Positions 53,597-64,000 of a stretch of 64,000 nucleotides of DNA are shown piece after piece. Numbering within the stretch: the first letter of the stretch is position 1; each line of letters starts with the position of its first letter. Made by a program: the position numbers and the translations under genes. Origin of the DNA: Acholoe squamosa. Its lineage: Eukaryota; Annelida; Polychaeta; Phyllodocida; Polynoidae. The stretch lies in NCBI GenBank assembly GCA_949317995.1, contig OX439037.1:53354080-53418079 (forward strand). Direction: 5' to 3'. The notes beneath the pieces are model-generated. The model saw nothing but the letters and a program-made list of their open reading frames with translations. It was not told the DNA's origin and did no database searches.

Positions 53597-54498
53597 ACAG
53601 AAAAAAATAAGTTCCAAATGTTAGTCATATACGAGTCAAATTGTCTAACTTTCTAGCAATAGTTAGTCAAAATGCCGTCTTTAAACGTCCCTCTTTTTCT
53701 TAGTCGAATATGACTAACCATTAGACAAAGTGGCCAAATTGCCTTGGCTTGCCTGATTTTGACTAGGATTCCTTGGTTGTTTTGACTAAGTACACTTCTT
53801 GATATTTTTACTTCAATTCAACTGGTGATTGTGTTAAGCTCTATATAGGATTCACACCTGACAGATCAAAGTCTACTCATTGAGGAAGCATTTGAAATGC
53901 CTCACACCATATTCATTTAGAACCCCTGAGCCAAAGTACTCTGGGTTTCCAACAAAGAAACAAATTCAAATATGGATATTGTATTTATCTAGAATACCAC
54001 AGAATAGGTGTTCCTCTCAGACTACCTATTTCCTTTGACAAGGCATCAACCTATTTGGTACATTTTGCCAAGTGTAATGTTAGATTGAATTTTGAAAGCC
54101 TCAAATACATGTTGTTTCTGAAAAATCATCATAGTTTTGACATCCATGGAGCTATTCATTGTACCCACCCATCAGAAAAATCCTGTTTAAAACCACAGTG
54201 CCATCTGGTGTGTAAAGGTAACACCATGTGTCTATCCCTTAGTCAAATTCACTAACGGACCTTGGTCAAAATGACTAAGATCTCTTAGTGAAAGTGACTA
54301 AGATATGTTAGCTTGCCTGAAACTCCCAGCAGATACCCTGTTCAAGATAGTGCTGGGAGAGTGAAACTGATCTGGGTAGTCAATATGACTAAGAAAACTT
54401 AGACCTCCTTGGTCATTTGTTAGTCATAAGTACTAAGTAAGATTAATAAGTCACTTTGACTAAGTTTTCTTAGGTACGTTTTTTTGTGTGTGGGTTGC
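53597..54498. repeat. Inverted-repeat element reiterating TTAGTCA / TGACTAA
   Basis: TTAGTC or GACTAAG words occur more than fifteen times, crowded at both edges (53,620-53,790 and 54,230-54,470). The edges CACAGAAAAAAATAAG and CGTTTTTTTGTGTG are loosely inverted. The middle lacks the motif. No coding frame. Confidence 0.6.
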
Positions 54499-55300
54499 GC
54501 ATGCAAAATGGTTCCGAACTAATGCAAATCTTGCAATTGTTCTATGTGACGCTAGTCATATAAAGCTCATCGTTTAGGTCAGTGCATCAAGTCGTGTGAT
54601 GGTTTTCATGATGCACTGATATACATATGTAGTTCCAGTGAGTATTATGGCGTGTTGTCCATTATACTTAACTATGTAAGCTGCTTGACAAACACACCTG
54701 AGTGGTCCTCGGTAAAATACGACAAATGCCAGGGCCACCATGAGGATTGCTCAATGTGGCCTACAAGTAGAAGTTACAAGGATCAAACCCCTCCCTCCAT
54801 TGTTACCTGCACAAGCTGCTATTAGGTCCTACTGTTATAATGATCGATAGATTATCACACCAATCTATTAAGATAGGATTAAAATTATTCGGCCAATTAT
54901 TCTCATCGAGCCATCACCGGGGTGCTCAAAGATGAGTTTGAAAATATATATTGGCTAAACAATCAAAGTTACATACGTTGTTTGTGATGATGAAGGTAGG
55001 TCAAAAGAACCAAAATACAAATAAACACAAGAAGAAATACATAAGAGAAATAGTAAATATCGCTGCTCACAGTTTATATGACAATTCAAGTCCAGTCAGA
55101 ATGTGACATGACACGGTATTTATAAGAATAAAAGCTAGTAGGGCCTATAATACAACATGGTACTATTAAGTCTATGTGTAAATAATCATAGGCTACAGTG
55201 CTCCATTAGTTGATCTGTAAGTATACAGATCTTTAACTCAATTACCACTTGTAGACTATGTTGTCTCTCTCAAGTCCTCAAGAACTCATTTCGTGTTTCA
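54499..55300. other. Intergenic stretch
   Basis: Nothing recognised. Confidence 0.35.
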
Positions 55301-55339
55301 ACGTGCTGTATATTACTGAGAATCCGATCCAAAATATAG

Positions 55340-56300
55340 ATCCCCCTGGATATAAGGGCCAGTCTAGCACGCTGAGTCTTGAAAACAACCTTAATATTAC
55401 TTCTAAACACCCATGTGTTGGACTCACCATGTTAGGGTCCTTGGATAATTGGTGCATGAGGCACAGAGGGCTTCTTGACCTACGTTCATACAGCCACTTA
55501 CATCAGCCATTTTCATGTAGATCTACCCGTGACATATCGGCTGCCACTCTTACTCCGAGGCTAATTCTTAGACAATTGTTTTGTAGTGTCTGAAGGTATT
55601 TTCGCCATTTCTTTGATGCGCCATAAGGGTTAATATCCCCATAATCAAATGAAGGTAGTATCATCTGATCATACAGCACCAAGGAGATTTCAGTGGATAA
55701 ACTTCCTCATCTGCCTCAATTGGTATATTCTACCTTGCACATTCCTTTTAAGATTGCCACAGAATTTCTTAAAGGTAAGCGATCTGTTAATTTATATCTA
55801 CACCTAGGTAGCATAAACCAGAGACTACGTCGAGTTCAATACCATCTAGGCGTAGACCCTAGTTAACAAGCTCTGGGTCAACTCAGTTGCTATGACACCA
55901 CAACTCTTTTGTTTTATCCACGTTAATGGTTAGCCTGAATAGCACCATGCAAATACTCTATTAAGGTCTTTTTGAAACAGCTCACAGTCTGAACTTTTGA
56001 AGATTACTAGGTCATCTGCAAATAGTATGCATTTGCATTTTGTTATAAAACCACAGATCGAATTTATGTAAATTAAAAACAACAGTGGGCACAGAACTGA
56101 CCCTTGTGGGACTCCACATTGGATCAGTTCTGGCTCCAATAGACCGTCATTGGCCCTACAGTTATGTTTCCTACCAACCAGATAGGATTCAATCCAGAGC
56201 AAAGTAGATTCAGTACAGCCAATTCTACGTAGCTCTTTCAACAAGAGGAGTTAGTCAACTGAATCAAATGCCTTCCTCAGATCGATATCTAGGTGGGTCG
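55340..56300 (-). mobile_element. LINE fragment (RT domain and 3' region)
   Basis: On the - strand: KAFDSVD (RT motif A, about 56,255-56,275), then GVPQGSVLCPLLFLIYIN and FADDLVIF (catalytic motif, about 56,000-56,140), then TINVDKTKELW and YLGV further left, and finally LQNNCLRISLGV..SRVDLHEN near 55,550. The order matches a non-LTR RT plus its C-terminal region of the Jockey/CR1/L2 type. There is no endonuclease, several stops and frame changes (one TAA directly after SVD), and a 5' truncation typical of dead LINE copies. Confidence 0.82.
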
Positions 56301-57447
56301 GATTTCTTCAAAAAAACCTTTTTTTTTACTTTGTATACAAATATATATATACCAAGTTTAAGGTAAATATATGAAAATGATAAGAGAACTGTGGGAAAAA
56401 CGTGTTTAAGATATGTATATGATATGTAGGCTATTTGCTCGAGACCCAAAGAAAAGGGATGCCAATTCAAGAAAAGTACGAAAAAAAGAAGAAAATTCAT
56501 GAAAGATATGAAATAATTCTCAAAACATCTCAATTAAAACAAAACAAAAATGTGCAGGGTCGGCCCTCTTTTGCTAGGGTCGGTTAGGTGACAGCATGGA
56601 AACAAACCTTTTTGGCCTAAACATGATAGTGGTCAAGGTGTATATATTCTCAGAGGAAGAGTTTGATATGCATTTGTGATTACGATATATTCAATTGTAT
56701 GTACTAAAGCCTGGACTGCTGACAATACGAAGATTGTGCCCATGACATAATGAAGCCAGAATGGAAAACGAAGCATATAGGATATAAATTATGAATAAAA
56801 AATAAATGAGCTGTTGCCTTTCGAGGGAGAACCCACGACCAATCTTAAATTAGTTGTACTTAGTCCTACCAACATGCATGGCCAAATCTCATTTCCATGA
56901 AAGCAGTCATTCATCCATAAAGACAGTGCATTCGATGGCTAGGATCTTTAAATGAAAAGAAGGATTACACATAATGCACATAATGCATGATTTCACATAG
57001 TATGTGACAAAGCTCTGATGTCATTACAACATAGGACTAGCTCATAATTGCCCAGTTGACCACGGCGTCGATATGTGATCGATAGTTTCGACGTGGGGAT
57101 CTTAAAACTGACCCTAGATCCCTGATTTGTGAAGGTATTCCCCCTATAGACATGCCTAGAAATCATAGCTCCACATTAACACGTTGGAGAAGCATTGACT
57201 ATGAAATAGTCGACGTTGAAACTAATCCTAAAATATGATGACTCATAATGTATCGGAAATGAGCAACCAAATCAGACCTGAAATTTTGGATAAAAATAGA
57301 TTATGAAGAGTTTTGAATGAGTCTGCTACGAAAATAATTTACATGTAAGGGTAAAGTAATTATGCAGGTATGTTGGCCTATTAACCCCGGTAGACTCATA
57401 TGATATCCATACACATGAATTTGTTTATGTTATGGCAATCAGGCATT
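56301..57447. other. Intergenic stretch
   Basis: Two GGGTCGG..AAACCTTTTT-like words (56,293 and 56,575) hint at another diverged repeat. Nothing else was assigned. Confidence 0.3.
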
Positions 57448-57806
57448 TAAGGTTGAATCCAACATGGCGAAATATGGTCCAAATATCTCTGCAAGTTTCA
57501 ATCTATTGCGATTTTGGTACCTATCCCAAATTCACAAGAGATTTTATTACAGTAGGGTGTATAGAACACATGGACACTGTTGCATTTATTCATGCACCCT
57601 TTGGGATATTTCGTCTTTGTTTATGTTTATAATTCTGTGCATTATATATTCTCTCGCCTAAAAAAAGCAAAAGAGTGCTTGTGTTTTATGCTCGCTGCTG
57701 TAGCTATATCCCTTGCAAATTTGGGGTACCTAAATCGCAACACATTCAAGATTGCAGAGATATTTGGGCTGTTTTTCGCCATGTGGGATTCGACCTTACA
57801 GTATAT
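57448..57806. mobile_element. MITE, AAGGTYGAATCC..ACATGGCGAAA ends
   Basis: About 359 bp with arms of roughly 130 bases in inverted orientation: TTAAGGTTGAATCCAACATG at the left and CATGTGGGATTCGACCTTAC at the right, then CCAAATATCTCTGCAA in both arms. Solo end-like copies occur near 58,660 and 61,731. Confidence 0.75.
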
Positions 57807-57984
57807 TGAATAGTGATCACTTAGCAGCGTGCATATGTTTATGGATTCCAAGGGCGTCTACATTATAATATCAAAAAACTTTCCCTGCAGCTGTGCAAAT
57901 GGAGGGGTCAATCCTAGCTGTTTGATCACAGAGAAGTGGATTGGAATGCATGTTGTACCGCTTCCCCTAGATTGCAACTGAAAA

Positions 57985-58016
57985 CTTTTTTTTTTTTTTG
58001 GTGGGGGGGGGGGGGT
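57985..58016. repeat. T-run and G-run
   Basis: T12 followed by GG and a run of G; prone to sequencing and assembly error. Confidence 0.8.
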
Positions 58017-58654
58017 AATGATGCACAGAGAAGAGAAATAGATCATGTATCATAAGATCAGGTTTAAATGCATGAACAGGTCATTGATCCTTTCTTTCCT
58101 CCTATCCATGTTAAAGGCAGCCTGACTAAGGTAGGTGGTGTAACGGACCTCATAGACTTGTTTTCCTGGGTCAGAACGACTTTCCACTCAGTTGAGATCC
58201 TTTGTGACGCTCATGTTTGTTTTCATGATCAAGACACTTATTGAGCAGAAGGGGATAAACCGTAACACAACCCCGCATAGTTTATAAACAGTCAACTAGG
58301 GGACATGGATCAGTTATGTTAGTCCCTGCTGATGTGCTTGGGCAAATTTAAAGCTTCTGATCAATAATAAGCATAAACAACATATAGATACCTATTTAGT
58401 CAAAATAGATGCAACTAAAATATTAGAATTATTATAATGATCCATGCTATGTAGAGTCAGGCACCGCATCTGTCGATATGAGAGTAGAATACAAAGCTAT
58501 ATATTGTTTCTTTAATTCATCCTTCCTTTATTTTGGGTAGGGGGGGGGTGGGGATATGGGCAAACATGTCAGGGCCAGGCAATGCAGTGGCTGGGGGAGA
58601 GTCCTGGCGATGCATTTAACTTTCACTTTCTTAACAAATGTATTGACTATACCA

Positions 58655-58690
58655 TCGGTAAAGGTCGAATCCCACATGGTGAAAAATGCT
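58655..58690. repeat. Solo end of the AAGGTCGAATCC MITE
   Basis: AAGGTCGAATCCCACATGGTGAAAAA-like text matches one end of 57,448-57,806. No partner end was found nearby. Confidence 0.5.
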
Positions 58691-59950
58691 ATCTAAGCAC
58701 GAGCATGATCACTGATGATGGGTTTGGGTAGCATATCTTCTTTTTTTCTTTTTTTTCTTTTTGCCTGATTTAATAGTGATTGGAATCTATCGAACGATCG
58801 AAAAGTTATCTGAAACAAAAAAAAGAGAAAAAGAAATGAAAAGACACATGGCAGAGACATAACATAACTCAAAAATTCCAGTGTATAGCACAAATGCCTA
58901 TTACCGCCACGTTGGCGCCAAACTGTCTGTATGATCCTGACAATTCACAACTCAATAACTCACATGCCTCACATCTCAACATAAGGGGCTAACAGTGCAA
59001 CAGGGCAAGCCCTCCCGTCTCCCCCCACAGGCCACCTCCAGCGGAAAATGCTGTACAATTGCTGACATGTGTGAGGTCTAATAAGAGTTGGGAAGGTCAG
59101 GTCACAAGGGCAGGCGACCCCAGAGGGATAAATAATGGACGGGGAATGTGGAGGCCAACTGACAGTAGGAGATTGATATAAAAGGGGACAGTGTGATGAG
59201 GGATGGGGGCAGCAGCCCTGTATAGACTGCCCATGCATATAGGTATTTGGGTGTAGCATCATGTCTCAAGGCTTAATGTTAATCCGTTTAAATGTTACAC
59301 TGATGTAGTGTTGTTTTTCAAACATTGAACCTTCAAATAGTTGGTATGACGTTAAAAAAACGTATTCAGGGACTGTACTGCACTAAAACGGTTAAAGGGG
59401 TGTCTGTATGTGTGGCAAACAATATTATGTTAGGGAGAATACTATTGGAGGACCACTGATTTGGATTTTTGCACACTGATTATGGGTTACAGACCACATG
59501 TGTTTGACGGTTGACTCACCTCAATCATTGTCTGTGTATTACGTTGTGATCATTACCATCTCGTGCCGTTACTCTCTCAGGTTAAAAAGAAAATAGAACT
59601 GCAGGACTTCTGCTTGCCTTGTTCCCAATGCCTCTAGTGTGTCTGGTTTCCGGCGTATCATGGTGCATTGCCATCACGGTGCTACACCCATGACAGAGTC
59701 GCATTCACCCCTATGGGAAGGGGGAAGGGTTACCTAACTTGACCAAACCATAGAATGATGGACATGACATTATTCAGAATACCAGGAAATGTCAAAATTT
59801 AGAACATGATATCATATTGTACCTGTTTTTAACGTGTCACAGGATAGGAATTTTACAATATAAAGGTGAAAAACTTATATTTTTCAGAGTAACAAAATCC
59901 AATCCCCAAAACGAATTGGACCATAATATATTTTACGTTAGAGCTGTTTT
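58691..59950. other. Intergenic stretch
   Basis: Pyrimidine-rich CTTTTTTTCTTTTT near 58,738. No gene was recognised. Confidence 0.35.
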
Positions 59951-59951
59951 C

Positions 59952-59954
<3 letters not shown>

Positions 59955-60022
<68 letters not shown>

Positions 60023-60047
60023 GAGAGGGGGGAGAGAGAGGAGGAGG
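59955..60047. repeat. (GA)n microsatellite
   Basis: Long GA tract, nearly pure to about 60,027, then G-rich imperfect repeats. Confidence 0.95.
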
Positions 60048-60807
60048 AAGGGGGGCGTATATAGAGAGCCGAATGAGAAGAGAGAGGGATCTAGGTTCAA
60101 GTTTGCAGTAACTGCCCTGCGTGCATTCTCCTTTATAACGGGATAGCTTTACCCTTTTCACATTTTTTCCCCAACCAAATGTTACACAAGTTTGTATCTG
60201 GATCACCATTGAACTCCTGTTTAAAATTGACAGAGCAGACACTTCCATTTGCATGTGCCTGGAAACTTGTCAATGCACTTAACCCCCCCCCCCCCATCCA
60301 CTGCCTTGAACAGTGCCACCCTAAGGACCGTTGTGTGCGTTAGATCATTGTGTGAACACCCATATTTCCCAACTAACTTTCTACTGTGTCAGGGGCTGTG
60401 TGCATAAAGCATGCAAAGCAAATCAGCAGCAGCAGCAGCGGGCAGTTCTGGTAGGATGACGTGCTTCCATCTGCATTCGTCGCTGTGAAAGGGTCAGCTG
60501 CAATATCAATAGTCTTGCTCACACCACGCTAAACGCGTTTTAATGCACATAGTCGAGTCCATATTAGTTGTGTGTATTTCTTTTCTATGTATCCTCGGGA
60601 ATTATTTCCTATTTATTAATGAAAAGACTCGAAATTTCATCGATTCAGTGTGATGAAAACGTTTGGCACTATATTGATAGAGGCTTGGATAAAGGATGGC
60701 AGATAGGGCGTATTTGAGATGATGAACATTCTGATAAATGCATGTAGATAGGTAGAAAAGATAGATTGATACTATTGGATAGATAGATAGATCGACAGAT
60801 AGAGACT

Positions 60808-60814
<7 letters not shown>

Positions 60815-60875
<61 letters not shown>
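60815..60875. repeat. (GA)n microsatellite
   Basis: About 30 pure GA units, preceded by GATA repeats at 60,779-60,803. Confidence 0.95.
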
Positions 60876-60879
<4 letters not shown>

Positions 60880-60936
60880 CCTAATCCTACCACATAAATA
60901 ATATACCTTAAGGACTATTGCACACCCACAGAGCAT

Positions 60937-60938
<2 letters not shown>

Positions 60939-60973
<35 letters not shown>

Positions 60974-60974
60974 A
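60939..60974. repeat. (CTG)n microsatellite
   Basis: About 11-12 pure CTG units. It reads CAG on the - strand, but no supported exon contains it. Confidence 0.95.
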
Positions 60975-61199
60975 ACTATTGAGCACTGCATCAGGCCATA
61001 CGCCTGCGCACAAAACAACGACAGTACACAAACTCAGCTCGTGCCAATTTCCGGCAGCATGAGGGTTAACGGGGAGACTCAAGGATTTCATGCATGGCGG
61101 ATATCATAAGGAATACGTCATGGGATGTGCACTTTGACGTACTGTGAGCAGATATTTGAGGCCAATCCTCCCTGCCTGTAATAAGGGGGGCAGGTGATG

Positions 61200-61837
61200 C
61201 TGCTGCGTCCATCTGAGAGCCTGAGTCTGTAGTGGTGCTGTCAGTGCTGAGTGGTGTGTGTAGAGTTCGGAGAGGCTGGAGCAGCAGGACGGCTCCATCT
61301 CAGGCCGCACAGCTTGAGAGAGCAGCCTGACTCAGAACTGTCATCGGTCATTATCGCTCAGCTTTGCCTCGGACCTATGCTACCTGTCTTCTGTGCAGTT
61401 GTCAACACAACCCTATGTTATATTTATGTAAATGACCTGGCTTCACATAGTCAACATACTGCTGCCAGCCGTGGATTGCATTTACTTCACCAGAAGACGC
61501 TCCTAGGTTTGCCTCTCGGAGTCTCCGAGAAAGGGCAATAGTCTCTGCGATAAGAAAGGCCAAGAGTGAAGTCTGCATCTGGTCTGTAGACGCTGTCTGA
61601 GAGGAGAGAGCCAAGGCCTAAAGGCTACTGCATGCCTCACTGTACACATCCCTAGAACCCGGGCGTTAACATTGATTGATTGACTGAGCTATCTTAGGGA
61701 GGCAGGAGGTGTGACATATAGGGCATTTAAGGTCCAATACGACAGCTGCCAGAGAAGTCCAACTTTCTTTCAGTGGTTCTACCACGGCTGAGAACTGGCC
61801 ACTTCAGTGGTCGCCTGTCATGCTACCCCCGGTCCAG
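61200..61837 (+). other. Candidate 5' non-coding exon
   Basis: A GC-richer block than its surroundings that ends at a good donor, GGTCCAG|GTAGGT (61,837/61,838). There is no long conserved frame. It may be the 5' UTR exon of a gene to the right. No promoter motif is decisive. Confidence 0.25.
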
Positions 61838-62519
61838 GTAGGTTTATATCATCATGCCTACTGCATCCAAAGGGCTTAGGAGGGAAAATCAATAAGAAAA
61901 AGACCAAAAAGAAATGCAATTTATATCTATATACCGGTATGTCAAAATGGGTGAGGAAATAGTTAAGTTTTCAACAAAAAAGAGGGAACTTATGCGGATT
62001 ATAAGGCTTCATTCAGCAAACACTAGGTCGACTGACGTAACCTTATGCTCGAATGCATATCCTGTAACTCTATTATTACAGCATTGGGTCAATACCTATA
62101 CACACTGAGAAAATTCTTCCTGACAAAGTGACATGTATACCCATGTCAACTTGATTTGACACAGAGAGCACAGGTCATTGGGACATGTGCACATATGTCA
62201 CCATGACAACTGTAGCACACAGTAATCCTCATATGATTTGACATGCCTTAAAATGCCATGTCATCTGTGAGTTGACCAGGGTCACGGCCATGTCGAAGGC
62301 ACTTGACATGTGATGGTTTGACATACATAATTGTTCTAGGATATTCCACTAGATGGAGCAAACAACCATTTTGGTACCAGGACTAATCACTACCAAGAAG
62401 TACTACCAACACTTGAGACATTTGATGTATCTGTGTCATTTTGTTTTCATGAAGAATAGATCACTAAGGTCTGTAAATACTATCAATAAATGGTAGTGAA
62501 TTCTATTTCGTTGTTAAAT

Positions 62520-63073
62520 CTGCATTTGTTATTGAATATCAAAATAGACACCCACCATCCTGAATACTCCAACTGGAGTGGTTAGACACCTTATGTGTGG
62601 GTCAGTGAAAATACCAAAGGACTGTATTCTAACCCACAATCTATAATCTCAGTATCTACAGTACAGGGAGACATATGGCATTGCCATGCACCTCCATGCC
62701 CTTGTCTTATGGACTGCATAGAGGTCCTCAGTCAAGTAGGAGTTCTGTAGATAGGAAAAAGTGCCTTAGTGTTGCAGGCCTGTGGGACTATGATATCCCC
62801 TGCCTTCTATTATAGGCCTCCCTTGATTGAACCATTGGTACATAGTTATTGACTGCTCTTGACCCTTACATAATTGTCTCACAGTATTACCTAGCACTCA
62901 GGTGATTGGATCAGAAATATGTGACGTGTCTTTATTACGCATGTCAAATGGAGTTGACAAACCAAATATGAGAGGGTCAACCTCATTTGACATGCCTTCA
63001 TACATGTCATCTGGGAGACAAATTGTGACCTGTGCAGTATGTGTCAAAGCGATCAGTGTTCTTTCCTCTGTGC
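62520..63073. repeat. 554-bp inverted repeat, left arm
   Basis: Collinear reverse complement of 63,447-64,000 with no length difference and no mismatch seen in the parts compared by eye. The spacer is 373 bases (63,074-63,446). Confidence 0.93.
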
Positions 63074-63446
63074 AATGTTGAGTGCAATATAGGCTATAGT
63101 TCCTGATTGAGGCTGCTATAGAGCTCATTTTGAGATATGTGGTTACATATGGCACGGGAGCATATCTGCTATTCTTCAAATAAATTATTAATATGTATTA
63201 GTCTAAGTTAGACAATCAAAAGTAAAAAGTTTTATTTCAGTATATTATCGATCATCGGCATGATTCCATTATACATTGTTTTGTCACTCATTAGGGAAAC
63301 GAAGATAGATTTATTACATTGAAACCCCCCACTTAACTACAGAAGAAGCGATCGATCTTAACCCGTCCGATAGATACTCAATCTCTCCATCGGAACTATA
63401 GGGTGAACTATTTTCTATCATGTAGATCGTTGTACATGCTGTATCA

Positions 63447-64000
63447 GCACAGAGGAAAGAACACTGATCGCTTTGACACATACTGCACAGGTCACAATTT
63501 GTCTCCCAGATGACATGTATGAAGGCATGTCAAATGAGGTTGACCCTCTCATATTTGGTTTGTCAACTCCATTTGACATGCGTAATAAAGACACGTCACA
63601 TATTTCTGATCCAATCACCTGAGTGCTAGGTAATACTGTGAGACAATTATGTAAGGGTCAAGAGCAGTCAATAACTATGTACCAATGGTTCAATCAAGGG
63701 AGGCCTATAATAGAAGGCAGGGGATATCATAGTCCCACAGGCCTGCAACACTAAGGCACTTTTTCCTATCTACAGAACTCCTACTTGACTGAGGACCTCT
63801 ATGCAGTCCATAAGACAAGGGCATGGAGGTGCATGGCAATGCCATATGTCTCCCTGTACTGTAGATACTGAGATTATAGATTGTGGGTTAGAATACAGTC
63901 CTTTGGTATTTTCACTGACCCACACATAAGGTGTCTAACCACTCCAGTTGGAGTATTCAGGATGGTGGGTGTCTATTTTGATATTCAATAACAAATGCAG
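63447..64000. repeat. 554-bp inverted repeat, right arm (continues beyond window)
   Basis: Reverse complement of 62,520-63,073. The match runs to the last base given, so the true arm is longer. Confidence 0.93.

Larger units (their letters stand above)
62099..64000. mobile_element. Large foldback-like element, right end outside window
   Basis: A probable tip ACACACTGAGAAAATTCTTC at 62,097-62,117 is followed by repeated TTGACATG/CATGTCAA words. The inverted arms 62,520-63,073 and 63,447-64,000 are within this block. If symmetric, its other tip should lie near 64,420. Confidence 0.5.

Noticed and set aside
55258-55593. 111-codon + strand frame
   Set aside because: It lies opposite the C-terminal region of the LINE fragment, whose - strand translation makes sense.
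59853-60254. 133-codon frame on - across (GA)n
   Set aside because: Low-complexity Ser/Leu and Arg/Glu translation of a dinucleotide repeat.
60772-60975. Poly-glutamine frame on the - strand across (CTG)n and (GA)n
   Set aside because: It is just two microsatellites read in one frame, with no splice context or conserved flank.
61251-61614. Overlapping frames of 70-96 codons near 61.3 kb
   Set aside because: Short, without recognisable similarity, and open on both strands; retained only as a possible non-coding first exon.

Overview
The window is animal nuclear DNA, most likely from a marine invertebrate. Two host genes have introns with canonical GT-AG borders, spacing is loose, and most of the sequence is transposon debris. 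The species cannot be named from sequence alone; a non-vertebrate deuterostome would fit. A run of 200 N at 31,618-31,817 marks a draft assembly.

Host genes. The last coding exon of SAP18 (+ strand, 2,053-2,365) faces, tail to tail, a complete eight-coding-exon SLC16 transporter gene (- strand, 19,336 down to 3,233). By eye the transporter is closest to MCT10/MCT8 (SLC16A10/SLC16A2). All seven splice junctions are phase-compatible and give 869 residues: a normal 12-segment transporter core plus an unusually long, probably disordered cytosolic tail of about 400 residues. Its presumed promoter (19,480-19,560) carries CTCF-, YY1-, CCAAT- and E2F-like sites. A probable first coding exon of another gene lies at 42,594-42,771 (+). 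Weaker first-exon candidates lie at 53,348-53,393 and 61,200-61,837.

Repeats, 1-23 kb. The introns and upstream flank are packed with small DNA transposons: about ten copies or pieces of a PIF/Harbinger-like MITE (ends GGGAGTGGTCATT, target duplication TTA or TAA), hAT-like MITEs with CAGGGATGAAAGT ends, TA-flanked MITEs, a 691-bp element with an 8-bp target duplication, and several inverted-repeat elements. Paired copies give filled and empty insertion sites, so the order of events can be read directly.

Fossil block, 23.4-34.6 kb (- strand). A partial, broken virus-like element with a protein-primed family-B DNA polymerase (Polinton-like) has been split by a young Ty3/gypsy LTR retrotransposon (23,900-28,599, LTRs 167 bp, target duplication TCGAC). 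Beyond the N gap lies a broken DIRS-like retroelement.

Repeats, 34.6-64 kb. These include a tRNA-Ala-like sequence inside a hAT-like element, a tandem repeat rich in TGACCTTGA motifs, a local duplication whose two copies carry different insertions, and a LINE fragment. The most distinctive content is a set of foldback-like elements. Three share the ends TACGGAGCC...AGGACAT but carry different or rearranged short tandem-repeat arms (41,187-42,344; 47,180-47,552; 47,696-48,576). A larger foldback array spans 43,745-46,300. At the right edge a 554-bp inverted repeat, apparently free of mismatches, runs out of the window.
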